Source: Eukaryota sp. TZLM1-RC | Lineage: Eukaryota; Metamonada: BaSk clade | Reading direction: 5' to 3' | Assembly (NCBI GenBank): GCA_040285825.1 | Contig: JAUPSS010000006.1 | Location: forward strand, 248,001 to 312,000 | DNA length: 64,000 bases | Notes under the pieces: generated by a model | Told to the model about the DNA's origin: nothing | Database searches by the model: none | Seen by the model: only the letters and a program-made list of their open reading frames with translations | Made by a program: the position numbers and the translations under genes | In this document: one piece after another, positions 10,123-23,589 of the stretch | Layout: the number at the start of each line of letters is the position of its first letter | Numbering within the stretch: the first letter of the stretch is position 1

Positions 10123-13000
10123 AACTGTTTAAACAAAATTGTCAAATACTTGGCAATGTTGTCGGCAGTATTAGAATAAAGTAATACCGAAATGTGTAAA
10201 ATCACCGATTTCAATTGCCAATTATCACCGATCCAGTGAAGAATAGTTATAACTTAGTGGTGGGCAACTTATGGATATGTGTGAAAGTCCCTTCAATACG
10301 TGGCGCAACAATCATTAGCGTCTGCTTTTGCCTGTTAGAGAAATTGGTCTGTGTTTGAAGCAATCCACGCTGAAGAGAAACCGATTGAACGCTAAAATTT
10401 ACAAAATCTAATTTTCATTGACCACAACGTGAAATTGGTGAAAGAAGGTACTATCAGTAGACCTTACTGGTTTAGAAGTAGCTTCTTAATCTATAGTTGA
10501 TGAAGACTACGATGATCTACAGTGAAGAAGTGTACGAAATGGATTCTGACTGGGATAATGAGGGTGTGGAAGATGAAGATAATGAAGAGCAGAATGGTTT
10601 GCTGAACCTCCATTTGATATATCCTTGATAGATTAATTACTAGTGTATCTTGTTTTGATGATTTGACCAATGTTTATTTTTAGTAAAGATTATAAATCTA
10701 CTGTATTAAATATCCAATAAAGTCAACCAGTTGTGAAATTGATTTTATTTATCATTATGCAGACTACTATCTAATGTACCCAATAAGTGTACCCACATCC
10801 TTCAACACTGGAAATTGTTATAAATAACACATTTTTATGGTTTTTCGATACAGTAGCTTCGGTTTGGTTTATTGTGCTTATATTTTGTAAAATGTACTCT
10901 TCACAAAAACTGCAGTAGAGAAGAACTGAGCAGCACTTGGTGGAACTGTCGCCTTACTGTTGTTATTTAGTTGCTCTGGACGCTTAACCTCCCAGGGGAG
11001 TGCACGCCTTCGACGGGGAAACTCATTTGACATTGGGAATGTCAGTCGATAAAAACAATCAGTCATTCAACAATTAAATTTCATTTATTCACATCTTTGT
11101 TTCTGTAAAAATTTAAAACATCAGCAAATTGATAAATATTCACTATACTATGTGATACTTGAACTACTTCAAGTATTTTCTTTCTGAAAAAGGTTACAGT
11201 TGAAGGAGCTGTTTTTGGTGAAAACAGTAACTTATTCAACCAAGAAACGTGTTGTTTCACCGAGTTCGTAAAGTTGTTTCACAATAAGATCAACTTTACA
11301 CACTTTACGTCTCAACCAAATTCCTTGTTTCTTGAACCGTCGCATTTGTTTTCTCTACATTAAATGCTTCAACGAACATTATAGATATTTCATCTTCCAA
11401 TCATACCTTCAAAAACAAGCACATCTCTGGTTCCTGCATGAAGTTCTTCTATGTGGATGATGTGGTCTGTACCTCAGCTTTCGACTCTCTCGCTCTTGTC
11501 ACGTCAGAAATTAATTCCTCGTCCTTTGAACCGTGTCACTGGTTTGTTGAAACCATCACTTCATTGTCCATCTTTCTTTCATTTATTTCTTTTCAATACT
11601 TTGTTGTCTCTACCTTCTCATGACACAACTTTCTTTAATCAGGCGTTTCTAACTTTGAAGGAAAACCCAAAGATCGTTATCCATAAGGTCATTAAACTGT
11701 CGTATCAATACTCATAAGGAATAATGTATCTCTCCCAAGACAAGAGCACTACACCGCTGGAAATAATTAGTCTAACTAATCAGTATCACTGATTTTATTC
11801 TGGGCTCTTTTCAAAACTGACGAAGACAAGCTAATCAAATGAACCTTCAGAGGAATACGAGCTACTCCCAACTCCCCTAGCTGACCAAACGGAGATCGCC
11901 TACCCTTTGGTCTTTGGAAAACTGGCATTCTTTTTAGAAATAAACCACCAAGCTCACTTACGTCGACTTGACCCTTGTTGTGCTCCTATGTGAGAATTCT
12001 TGCATCATGGAATGTAACTTCCTTAAAAAAAGCGGTATTTTAACTGACAAACACCTGTTCTTAAACCTTTACGAGAAAAAATAGAATTATTTAACTAAGT
12101 TAGCATTTGATTATATTTTCTAACGATGTACACAGTTTCTGCAATTACGATTCCAAGTCAAAAGAACTTAACATGTTACGAAGAGAGGGAAAAGTTGACT
12201 TCTCTTTGATCTTTTTTGGTAACTGAAGCAATAAAACATGACAAAAAGTTTTATTGTTATTGTCACCATTAATGTGTTCAGAATTACGACAGATGACATT
12301 AAATCACATTATACTACATGGGATAAATTCATAAACTACATTGTCGAATGCCCAATATTATCTAAATTGACAGATGAGTCTTGTTGGATAGCTTAATTTT
12401 GAGCAGACTCTTAGTAGTTAGAGACTCCACTAACATGTCCAAATTGGATGACAAACCGACACAAAATTGGAATGAATTTGTTGATAAAAATTATTGAAAA
12501 GTTCAACTCTAGCTAAATTATTTCAAATCAAAGAGAACGAATAAGATGATGAAAGATTTTGACATAGAACAGTTAACGTAGATATTGTACTAGGATGCCT
12601 AAACAATTTCAATTGATGCTCTATCGAACTGTCGAATACACAAACATTTAAGGTTTATATTGTTACATTTATGAATGTATCATCGGAATTGATACGTTTC
12701 TTTGCTATTGACAGTCAAAGGAAGTATCACATTTGTATGGATCATTTCTGTTCCTTACTCGCATGTTTTTCAAAACAAAACGACTATTGAAGCAAGTGGA
12801 TAAGTGTATGTTTCTATTTGATGAATTATTTTGTGAATAAATTAAATTTATATATTTAAATAAGATGTTGTTAAAACATTTTCAAATTAACTAATAATTA
12901 TAATGCAACATATAACACATTCACAACAACATCACTGTGATTTGACATGATGTCAATTCTAATTGTCATTGGTTATTAAATCCACTTATTACTGACAAAT
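10123..13000 (+). repeat. large inverted repeat, left arm (~2.9 kb)
   Basis: The arm is colinear in reverse complement with 23590-26628. The outer end matches around TCAATCA/TGATTGA (10123 vs 26628), and the inner end around the GTTATTAAATCC/GGACTTAATAACC region. The arms are diverged by substitutions and indels. Short coding-like frames occur in both arms (for example 11370-11180 on the minus strand vs 25369-25557 on the plus strand), but no intact gene is seen. Confidence 0.85.
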
Positions 13001-13045
13001 AGCATTATAAGCAATGAATCAATGAGGGAAACTGGATTTGCATAC

Positions 13046-15623
13046 ACCACATCACAAACTTTTCATCAGAAAATGAAGTTTAAAATTGAATTCGTATTTT
13101 CAAATGAATAATTTTAAATGGTTTACATGCTGTATTGGAAGAAATTCTATTTCATTTGTCAACCCGATCGATCGGAATTTGCTGTTTGAAACAGAAAAAC
13201 TGTAAACATTACAGAAATCCTTTCAAGATATCCTCTGAAACCTTGCCAACCCAACTCTCCTCATTCTGGTTTAGTTCTTGCACTTTATCTGCTTTCCTTA
13301 CATCACTTTGTTCCTCTAACGGTGTCTGTCGTTCTACACCATCCTCCTATGTGAATGATGCTGTGAAAACTTCAGTCATTTCTCTTTTTCCTATTGAACT
13401 ACTGACATTACTCTAAGTCGTCTCATTTTTGTGATCTTATGAATTATTGTTTCTCTCACTCCACTAACTCCTCTCCGACTCCACATTCTTCACTTTCCTT
13501 CCTGTTAGTGTACATGGAATCTTTTATTTTGCATTCCCTAGCTGTTATTCTATTACATTTCATCAATCAATGTCAAAGGATTAACACGTGGAAGGTTGGG
13601 TAATTTTTTGGAAGTACAGGGGACTCGAACCCAGAACCTTGGTGTTAAGCAAATTGGTTGATTTTGCTTCAAGTTTTGAATTTTGAATTTGCTTCAGTGG
13701 TCTTGGTCAGCTGACCTTTTCTTCTTTTGCTGGTTTTTTCGTTGTTCAACTTTCAAATTTTTGTAATCTCAAACTATTGTTGCAAGGGATGTCAACATAA
13801 GAAAAACTTGTGTTTATGCTTCAACTAATCATTACTTTTCAACTAGTTCAATGTTGGGTACGACTGATATTGAATTTGAGAATGTTGAAAGTTTTTGATT
13901 TCAGGAGTGATATCCATGTCAAAACTCCAAATTATGACTAAATTATATCACCACTAATAATGATTTTTGTCACTATTTAGCTGATATAATTTGGAGTTAT
14001 CATCGACGTGTTGAGCCATCATGTTCATTTATTACTTCAGCAAAGTTAATCATTATTGAAACTGCTGCATTTAATTATCAATTTGTGTAAAAAAAATTGT
14101 CTTCATGTAGAAACTGTTGTTTGTTTCAACGAAGTTAATTCTAAACAATTAATTTTATGGACTCAATTTTACATTGCACATATTTTACTTGCAAAATATT
14201 TGTTTTGTTGTTGAAATTATAATCACAATGGTTCCATTTAATGTTATTTGGTTTTCAGGACCAATTCTCCGCACACTTGGTTATTTAAATACTGTTCTTG
14301 TTTGTGGTTCAACTACCACAGATGATTACCTTGAAGTAAACAAAACTACTTGATTTTTTTAAAATTTAGAGTCTCTACAAAATATTGAGAGTAATTCTCT
14401 TTATTTTGAATCTCTATTTATAAATACATAAGCGACTGAGTAATCATCAATCATTCAGTTTGTAATTGATTGAGGTTGATTACGGTCAAGAAAGATTTGA
14501 ATACGTGTGTCTGTATAGTCTACATGTTTTTGGATCTTTGTAGGTTTAATGCTTACAACAATTTTATTAATGAATTAATTTGAGGGTTTCTTTTTTTACC
14601 TCGACATGATTAATTCATTTTTTTCTTTATTTATTTTTATATTTAAGATAGGTTTAATTATGAGATGACTAAAGCAGCATCGATCTTTTGAATTTCTTCC
14701 TTTACTGTCATATTCTCTTTTCTAAAGATTATCAATTTTCTGAAAAAATATATTCCTCCATTTTATTTTCACAAAACTACAGCACTTCTAAACTTCTGCT
14801 TGTTCAGTAGCTGGAAAGTTTATTTGAGGGTTAAAACAATGTTTAACATAAGAAAAGATACTTTTTCAAGAAATTGTTGCTCACAGATGTATTTCGTACA
14901 TATCTTGCTCGTACATGCTGCTTGAATCGAAATCATTCTGATTGTCCTTCTTAATCAAAGTTTGGTTAAAAAGATACAATATTCAAGCCTGATTGAAAGT
15001 TTGTTGCCGCAGACTCAATCAAAGTTTGGTTATCTTCATTTTCCTCGGAACAACAGGCACATTAAACCTCAGTGACCTACAAGAAATCTTTGAAGGAGAT
15101 TCAAGATAAACTTACATGCATTTAATAAAAAGAATCTTTCTCTTGAATTATTCAGATTGAAATTGATGTAGTGTTCGAGAACAGAATCAGCAACTACTTC
15201 TTCGGGTTGGGCTAATGGTTCATCTGGCAAAAGAGAGAGAGGATAATTGGCACAGACATTCGTTTTATCTAGAGCTCTACAATGAGCACGAATAAAATTT
15301 TTTGTCCAGGATTGACAAATTTTAGGTAGACTTGTCTTCACGTTAGACGCTAATTGACGAGCCCGACAAGCAAGGTAAGGAGAAAGCCCTTTTCTATTGA
15401 TAAAATTACGTTTCTGAGACTGCAGCCAAGCATTGAGAAAAAGATTGAATGAATTTCTATAAGGCACTAAAGAATTTTTCCATGAAGAAACAAGAGACCT
15501 GTCTTGTTGATGCCGTAGGTTGGAAAAGTTTTTGAGATAAAGATGATTTATTTTTTTATTCATATTATAAAAGCCTAAGGGCACCAACACTGCTTCTCCC
15601 CTTTTTCAAAATCAATCGGCTTT
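13046..15623 (+). repeat. 2.6-kb direct repeat, copy B
   Basis: This is the partner of 1-2591, with the same order of tRNA-like element (13604-13640), hairpin, LTR-like repeat (14367-14590) and P-family tail. It begins immediately after the left arm of the large inverted repeat. Homology ends at 15623, inside the family-P pseudogene that continues to 16140. Confidence 0.9.
14367..14590 (+). repeat. LTR-like dispersed repeat, copy 2 of 7
   Basis: This is the same element as at 1337-1560, within direct-repeat copy B and almost identical to it. Confidence 0.6.
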
Positions 15624-16140
15624 ATGAAATATTCCAGAGCTTGTTGATTAAAAGGAACAAACCCTGGAACTTTGGTGGCAATTGGGGATAAGGCATGTCT
15701 TCGAAATACATTTGGGCATGTACTTTCTAGACGATGTAAAATTGACAATCCCCAATGGCTTATCAACCAACAATTATAAACAGTGACATCCAATTCATCA
15801 CGCCTCAGGGCACGCGTATACAAATCATTAGATGTTACTGTTTGGTTCCAAATTTCGGAAATATGAAAATGATATTCATCATACCATTGTCTTAAATTTT
15901 CAGAAATTGTGGAACCGGAAACCACACAACTGGCATACTTTGATGGAGCAGGACACTCCATCTGCTTACCCATAGACCTGAAGAAATTCAGTTTTCAGGT
16001 CACAGGGCCATCGGTCAGCAGCTGTCTGTGAGCTGATTCGAGTTGAACAGCTCTATTGCTAAAAAGAGCAGCCTGACAAAAGGGTGGATGTTCTTGGCCC
16101 TCTACTAACGGAGGCCACGGCCAGGTAGCACTTGATGTCA
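15069..16140 (-). pseudogene. family-P protein, frameshifted and with a stop
   Basis: Minus-strand pieces 16135-15575 and 15590-15069 form one gene with a frame change near 15580. The first piece matches the intact P ORF 33362-34294: the segments WPWPPL, RQLLTDGPV, KLNFFRSM, CPAPSKYASCV and RHALSP correspond to WPWRPL, CQLLADGPV, KRNFFKSC, CPWPKKYADCV and RHSLS. A TGA replaces the tryptophan after DGPV. The C-terminal 170 residues, rich in aromatic and basic residues, are not present in the 33-kb copy. Function is unknown. The upstream boundary abuts a gypsy-like pol, suggesting insertion or fusion. Confidence 0.6.
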
Positions 16141-18204
16141 TATGCATAAAAGCCTCATAGACATCAGGGTTAGTGCTCTTGAAAGGCTCCCTAATTTTAG
16201 GTCGACTGTGGGTGACGCAGTCGAAGCACTGCGACCAGAATTGACGGTGAGCGAGCCAGCAGGACAGATGCGGATAGATGCTCCTTGCAGAAATCCGTGC
16301 AACAAGTTAAGAGTGTCCTTAATGAGTGATTTGGGAATCACTATCTTGTTGTCGAGAGTCATGTATAAATCAAGATGATTGTTATGAACACTGTTGTTGA
16401 AAGAGGGGTCTTTGGAAGCTTCGGCAAGCTTCTGTTCCGACCTAATCCTACAGAGCCATGGCTCGAAAATAGGGAGGTCGTTGAAACATCGTTCTTTGAT
16501 GACCATGATACGTTCGAAATTGTTTAAATCTTCTATGTAGTATCTTCCGTTTTCTGTTCTATCTATTTTATCGATATAAAATATTGGATGAAAATTTGGA
16601 GACATTTGATGGGACAAATGATTGATCTCTTGATGGTCTATAGGCGGAACTATTCGAGACAACATATCAGCCCAGAAGTTATCTTCCCCTTTGGTGTGTA
16701 CCAATTCAAAGCAGAATTTAGAGAAAATGGGTAACCATCAGGTTACAATTCTGTTCTTGTCTGGAGCTGTGAACATGTAGGTAAGGTTTTGATGGTCTGT
16801 GAATATGACCAGTTTCCTTCCTTTCAAGTAGTTTTCGAAACCACTTTGTGTCAACATCAGTAAGATGGCATAGAGTTCCTTTTGGTTTGTTGGCCAGTTC
16901 TTTTGCGAGTTGGTTAGCAACCTGCTGAAGAAACTGATGGGCCTACATTTCCTGTTGATCAGGGGAGTACCGGGGTCGTCGACTTGTTCGATTTGTTCCC
17001 ATATGACGCCGCCTACAGCAATGTCGGATGCGTCGCAACTTATTAAAATTTGATTTTCCAGTGGAGGTAAGTTGTACGGCATGTGCTGAGCTATCAGTTG
17101 TTTGATCTTTTGAAGGAGTCCGTCATGCATATCCATTGTAGGCGTTGCGCTCGGGGTTTGGGTTTAATGTTGGCGTTGTTCCCAACCTTCTTAGTCAATC
17201 TGATGATAGGAGCAATGAGCTCAGATACCTGAGGAAGCCATTCTCTAATGAAGTTGACTGATCCTACGAGGCTGCGGACGTCTTTGATTGTCTTTGGTCT
17301 AGGTAGATTCAACAAAGATTCAACACGAGTGGGATCGAAGGTCCGTTGTTTGTTTTGGAAAACACTGCCCAGTATCTTGATGGGGTGTCTGGAAGACACG
17401 AAATGGCACTTTGGAAGTCCCAATGAAACTCTTTTGCATCTAGTTTGATCGAGGACGCGTCGGAAACGCTCGATGAATTCGTCAAAGGTTGAACCTATGA
17501 TTATGATGTCATCTATATAGATGAATACACCGTCTCCAGAGAAGATGTCAGCCATGACGTTTTGGAAAACGGCTGGGACATTTTTGAGGCCAAACGCTGC
17601 ACGTTTGCACATGATGCTTTCACCAGGAATGCTCAGGGCTGTTTTGTGCCAGTCCTTTTCAGCAATCTTGAGTTGCCAAAAGGCTTGGGGGGGGGGGGTC
17701 GAGGGTGCCTATGTAGTTTGCTTGAGAGAGAAATACCAGCACATCGGAGATCCTTGGAAGGTTGGGCTCAACAGGAATGGTGTTGGCGTTGACTCCGTCC
17801 TTGCCACTATAATCACCAGTAAGGCGGGGCTTACAGTGATCTGGGTAGACCACTAGACAGACAGGGGAGCTGAACTCATGGTTCGATGGAACAGCAAATC
17901 CAGAGTCTACGAGTTCGTCGAAAATTTGGTTAGCGACCTCTAGCCTGGCTGGATTCAGGGTCCTGGGGGGTTTTCTAACTCTGACGTCTTCATTGTAGAA
18001 GTTGATTTCCATGGGATTGGTGGGCAGACCAATCTTTCGCCTACTAATACACAGGGAGAAGTCGGGAGCCATTGGTATCTCACATGCCATGTCCGGATTA
18101 CTCCAATACTTTGCAAAACCCACCAGGTTTCTGGTTAGTGCTTTCAATAGCCTATTGTAATGTAAACGGTATTGGTGGTCCATGAGAATGGGGATATACG
18201 TCAA
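16138..18204 (-). pseudogene. Ty3/gypsy-like pol (RT-RNase H, truncated integrase)
   Basis: Read 18204 to 16138, this begins with the RT N-terminus (SGFAVPSNHEFSSPVCLV, RLTGDYSG). The frame breaks at a 12-G run (17687-17698). It continues with the RT palm (IYIDDIIIIG, the YxDD box) in 17612-17094, then RNase H (ISCDASDIAVGG, KELYAI, FTDHQNLTYM) in 17136-16738, then the connection GEDNFWADMLSR and the integrase start (VIPKSLIKDTLNLLH) in 16704-16290. The integrase catalytic core is absent. After about 16290 the sequence switches to unrelated DNA. At least three frame breaks make it non-functional. Reverse transcriptase would copy element RNA inside particles. Confidence 0.85.
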
Positions 18205-18345
18205 GATGCAATTTCACCTATATTACTCTAATGATCTTAATGCTTTTTCCATGTTAATCCTTCCTGACGTTCTCTTGCTGAACAATGTTAGTCTTTCATC
18301 CAGCAGCTGATCTACACCCATATTTCAAAAGAAGGAAATGAACCA

Positions 18346-18639
18346 TTGTATTTGATTGTATGTTGTGTTGTACATGGATACATAAATCAGTATTGGTATT
18401 TATTTTTGTTTCAACATTTTGTCAACACTAGTCAACAATTGGCAATGTTCCAATTATCGGGGTTAATGCTCAGATTTAGCAAGACATTGTATTTGGATAT
18501 AATTGTATACTATGACATGACTACTGCAATTGTGTTTCTTGTATCTGAAGAACAAATGCAACATTTTATAGATTTACATGGTATTTATAGTTTTGTATAT
18601 TTGATAAATAAACAAGGTTGTAATAGTCTTTATTATTGA
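18346..18639 (+). CDS. family-T hypothetical protein (partial)
   Basis: A 97-aa ORF ending TAA. Its C-terminal two thirds match the plus-strand stretch 41890-42057: the segments TSQQL, MFQLS, MLRFSKTLYLD, EQM and FID-HGIY are shared. That copy has additional upstream sequence, so this is likely a C-terminal exon or truncated copy. The first 30 residues may be non-coding. The family is not recognised. Confidence 0.4.
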   Translation: MYLIVCCVVHGYINQYWYLFLFQHFVNTSQQLAMFQLSGLMLRFSKTLYLDIIVYYDMTTAIVFLVSEEQMQHFIDLHGIYSFVYLINKQGCNSLYY

Positions 18640-19079
18640 AGAGTATTAGAAAACTAAGTATTAGCCTAGAAATAGGCTATTCGTATCCTTACAGGTGATA
18701 GGCCCATATAAATAGGCCCAGATAGATGTTTGTTTAATAAAATTTTAAAGTTTTACACCTCAAATATATTTCCAAGAAATTGCTCTCGAAAAAATGGAAA
18801 TTCAATTTGCTTGTATTTTGTTGTACAATAAAACAAAACTTAGTTAATTTATTTTTTACGTAATAAATGTTTGACACTTTTAGAGATTTTATGACAATTT
18901 ATGGGGAGGTTAATGATAATGAATTATCTTTAAAGAAAACCATTATTATTACATAATATATTGGTGAATCTATTATGATATTAAAACGATATTCTCCACG
19001 TTCATATCTTTCATAACGAAAATACCAAACTTCGATAGGATAGGATCGATAGGATTGACACATGAAATTAAATTTCTTC

Positions 19080-19265
19080 CAATAAAGCATGTAAACAATT
19101 TAAAATTATTCATTTGAAAAGGTGAATTCAATTTTAAACTTCATTTTCTGATGAAAAGTTTGTGATGTGTTGAACGCAAATTCATTGTCCTTCATGGATT
19201 CATTGACCATAATGCTATTTGTCAGTGATCAGTGGACCAATGACAATTAGAATTTATTCAATTCC
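19080..19265 (-). repeat. dispersed repeat end (inverted copy)
   Basis: This is the reverse complement of roughly 12950-13110. It carries TTCATGGATTCATTGACCATAATGC and the conserved end GTCAGTGATCAGTGGACC. Similar ends occur at 22735-22900, 41250-41600 and 45400-45590, suggesting the terminus of a DNA element, but paired terminal repeats were not proven. Confidence 0.55.
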
Positions 19266-22200
19266 AATCTTCGCCCACAAAAACATAGACGAGATTTACT
19301 AAAAAAAATTTTTGAAAAAAAAATTGTTGTTGAAAAATTCTATTTTTGAATTTCTCGATCGTTTCCCTGAAGACATTCATTTGCTGCTGAATCCATCATC
19401 TACGCATTATTTGTATGACCTTGATATTGCTATTAATAAAATTACACCAGAAATTGGGTTGTTCTTGCAATGAATATAATATATCAAATGATAAATTATG
19501 TTTGAATTGTGTAATCATGTTGAAAATATTCAAATAAATATTAATTCATCGACAAACAGATTGAATTTGTAGACAAGTGTTTGAATTGTGTTGACAGAAA
19601 AAGTATATATTAATAGGGAATTGAAAACAACTAACTCTGAACTTATGACAGGAGCTTTATTTTGTAAAAAATTGGCCAATACACAGTGAATCAGCTGATG
19701 TTAGTTTGTCAATGATCCATACCAATCTCAGTTTGTGTCAGAAAAAATGTTAAAACAGAGACCAGAATCAATTTATTTATATCGGAAATCTCCTTTTAAA
19801 TGGTAATCACCAATCAGAAATAATAAAACAAGAATATAGGCAACTCACTAGTGAGCTGACTCGTGGGTACTGTCAGGAGACATGTAAGATACTGTAAATG
19901 AATAAATGAATTACTCAATTACATACATTCCTTAAATGTCATAAAACTACTCCTCTAGTGACATCACTTCTCAACACATACTTGTCAAAAGATGTATAAA
20001 AACCAACCAAGAACAGCATGAGCTCATTTTTCAGTGGCTTTGTTTTAGTATTTGTAACTATCAATATTTGTTGTACCTTGAAAATAAACTCTTGGTGTTG
20101 CCTTATGTTTAAATGAGTTAGGAAAATTGGATTTATTTTCTATTTCAAAGTAATTTTTTATTTTACCACATTATATAAGAATTAAGGCTCCACCACAGCT
20201 TCTTCCTTTTTTCAGAAATCAATCATCTTATACGAATATGAAACCAAAATATAAACAAATAAATAAATAACTATCAATACTGAGAACTAGCTATGGTTCC
20301 TAATTCTATCACTACGTCTAAGAAGTTTAGTGGACGTAGCGTAGGACACTACCTATGGTCGAAATTTTCGATCTTTTTTTGGTCAAACATTTTTACAAAC
20401 ACGGTACTTTATTCTACTACCCAATAATTAATACCCAAACATATAATTAATTCCATCAAGGTCTTTAGGTACCCATTCAATGGTTCACTGTTAAAGAAAA
20501 GAGGTATGTAAAAGGACGTAGCACACAATGTGATCCTGTTGAAAGTTAAAAGACGATGAAACAACCTTGACAGCGACCATTTTTTTACGAGCGTTTGGGT
20601 GTCTAGTTCATTCGGAACGACCTTTTCATATAAGCAGCAGAGCAGTGAGATTAGTAAAACCAGGTGATACATCCAAAAGAACTGCACAGGGGAGCATTTG
20701 TAGCAAAGCAGCTTTTGCCGTTTGATGCAAAGTTTTTTTTATCACTGATTTTGGACCGACGATGTTCATAAGAGATGTCTAGGTGTATATCAACCATAAA
20801 AATTGTAGATAAGATAAATAAAAGGGACTAAAGGTCATCCGCAGAAGCGTGTGGTACTTTTTAACGTATTATATCGTTCAAAGAACGAAGTAAAAGGTCA
20901 GCTTGTGTATTTAGTCCGGACGACGGAATAGATGATAATCGTCTTCCAGAAAATGACACTACTGAAGGAGAAACTAAGGAGAAACTAAGTATAGATATTA
21001 ATAGATACTCCCCTGTAATTAGAAAATTAGTTTATAGATATGTACAAGTCTAAAAAGCTGAAAATTGAAAAGAAAAATGAAACAATGAATAAATACCGTA
21101 TAAATAAATACTTTACTACTGACTAACAATAAATTTACATATGATAAATAGAATAATAATAATAATAATTTTTTATTTGTTAAAATATGGTTAATTTAGA
21201 TGATATATAAATAAATAACAATATTTGTATGATGATAGTATTATAAAGGTTTAAAATATTTACGTTAACGTTTTTAATGGTATGAAGAGAAAAAATAGCA
21301 GCTGAATTCAAAAATATTAGTAGTTTGTCAAGTATTTGGTTGTGAGGATGATAGAAGTTTTGTTAATGGTTAATTCTAACGGTTCATTTGTTGATATTTA
21401 TATAACATCCGAAATCTACACATTTTTTGTTGAAAACTTTTATTATATTTTAATTAAAAAAACAAGTAGAAAATTGAATGGTTAAATAAAACAGGATTTA
21501 GACAAAGACGGTACAAGGGACACGTACCGCCATATAGTTTAAGATGATCAGCAAACTGTTCATAAACTTGTTAGTCAATGTCTAAACTCTCTGTATATGT
21601 ATCATATGGTATTATACCAGTATTCATTACGGTAAATTGATTTTTGTCAATGGTTTGATTCGAGTAAATTCATTAACCACTTTTAATGTCTCTATTCACT
21701 GCTACGTTGACAGACTGAGACATTTTCGGACCACGTTGTGGTTTTTGCCTTCATTTTTTTGGATTGTTGTGAGTCGAAAACTGTTCACAATACGTCTTTG
21801 GTCAATTTTAAGTACAAGGTATTTTTGTTTTAATAAGCAAAAAGACAAAAATTTTGGTTTTAATTAGGCTAAAGCGAAAAGTACTTTAGTTTATATTATA
21901 TAGCTTCAACTCAAATTATCCTCATCCTAACCCCCATTACATTATACATCTCCACTCACAGATAGCAAATATGCTTTTCAAAAACACTAGATTTCAAAAT
22001 ATAATACAAGATAATTACGGAATTTTATACAAATAAACATATAGGATATATAAATTTGACACATGTAAAAATACAGTCGCCATTTTATGTTCGAAAACAT
22101 ATTTTTATTGGGGTGGTATTACATATGTGGACAGACGAACACTATATATTTGTAGGTAACGACTTATCCAACAAACCACTTTGCATAACATTGTACAAGA

Positions 22201-22734
22201 ATTATGAAATAAAAAGACCGACAACTAATTAATGATATGTTTTGATGTGGAATTAAATTAGGTCTACTCATATTAAATAAAAATTGCTTAGATTGGTGAA
22301 ACATAAATAAATACCAATATTGCTTTATTTCACAGAAATGAAAAAGAAAAAATTACTAAATCAAAACAGAATACAATATCAACTACAAAAGTATCTAGTA
22401 AAGACATAGTTAAAAGCATAAATCTCAATAAATTGCCAATATATATCCCCCATGCTTCGTGAACGTAAAAACAGTGCTCTTGCTCTTGCACAAAAATGTA
22501 CAACTTAGTGTTAAATTCTTCGGCTTCAACAGATTAAAGAAGTTACAACCAACTTGATCTGCTGGCCACATAAAAAAGTCAGACAATCACAAAGATTTCC
22601 AAGTCAAGAAAATTGGTCTTCTTCTCCTCAGAATGAATCTTTTAATTTCAATGATTTTAAAAAAAACTTGATGAATGAAGGCTTCGATGGATGTTTCAGA
22701 TGTTTCTTAGACCAAGCAGAGTACTGTATTTGAA
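19266..22734. other. 3.5 kb of AT-rich DNA without a supported gene
   Basis: Short ORFs at 20409-20687 and 21637-21867 have no recognisable motif and poor composition. Near 20100-20330 there is a decayed relative of 2520-2690. Around 22280-22480 the sequence resembles 31985-32130. Nothing else is identified. Confidence 0.5.
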
Positions 22735-22900
22735 AACAGAAGTTAAATTTATACTTTCAAATAACATTTTGTTATAAAAATTTCCAATTAACTTATAGTT
22801 ATTTTACACCATGTAACACAATAACAACAGCTTTAACATGGCAATTATAATTCTTATAATTATATAGTTCACTTATCACTGACATGCTTTAAAGCCTGAA
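22735..22900 (+). repeat. dispersed repeat end
   Basis: It shares the blocks AACTTATAGTTATTTTACACC and TATATAGTTC..TTATCACTGAC with the reverse complement of 41380-41540, and more weakly with 12850-13010. Confidence 0.55.
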
Positions 22901-23054
22901 CGCCTTGAAATGTAGTTATTTTTGTTCTTCAATCAGGATTTTTGGAACACAGAAACTGTTAGAAAAATTGGAAAGAAAAAGGATTAATTAATGTTAAGTT
23001 TATTATAAAAAACTAAATAATTTGTTGAATTTCTGAACACGAAACCTATCAAAA

Positions 23055-23432
23055 TTGGGAGAAAATATTGATTCCAATATATTGCAATATGGATCAATCA
23101 ATTCAATTTATATTGATAATTCATTCACCAATTTAATTCAAATTGGTGGACCAAATTTCCAGTTCAGTATACTGCAATACAATAATGAGAAACCCTGGAC
23201 ACAACTGCTTAAACATTATAATGATGTTTTTGTCCCAAATACTGTTGTGAAAGACTTGTATCAACAAATATTTTGGGGTATTGTATACCCCTATGATCAG
23301 CTCTTGCAGAAACTTCCATTTTTGAAGAGAACACTGGAATCTCAATTTCCATGTATTGACCCTTCTATGAAAGTGGCACTTTTTAAAAAAAATCATCTTC
23401 TGAAATCTCCTACGCTGCTGTGGATAAAGTGA
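23055..23432 (+). CDS. hypothetical protein, 125 aa
   Basis: This ORF of normal amino-acid composition has an aromatic-rich middle and a leucine/lysine-rich C-terminus. No domain is recognised. It sits between a dispersed repeat end and the right arm of the large inverted repeat. It has no visible paralogue in the window. It could be a genuine exon of a spliced gene or a chance ORF. Confidence 0.3.
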   Translation: MGENIDSNILQYGSINSIYIDNSFTNLIQIGGPNFQFSILQYNNEKPWTQLLKHYNDVFVPNTVVKDLYQQIFWGIVYPYDQLLQKLPFLKRTLESQFPCIDPSMKVALFKKNHLLKSPTLLWIK

Positions 23433-23589
23433 GTATATTTCAAACCCGCACACTGTCTCCTGGGTTATAAGGGAACTAGTATCAAAATTATCGTTGCTTT
23501 TTCAACTTGACTGAAAAAGAAAATTAAATTTTCAAAAATCAGATCTAAGGGTATTCTGTAGCATAAAAAGCGTAGTCAGTAATAATTGG

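Noticed and set aside
10011-10214. Phe/Val-rich and Lys/Asn-rich ORFs
   Set aside because: Products of the AAATAC simple repeat.
11438-11717. FYVDDVV as a reverse transcriptase YxDD box, present in both inverted arms
   Set aside because: No other RT motif nearby. The reverse strand reads equally well, so it is likely chance.
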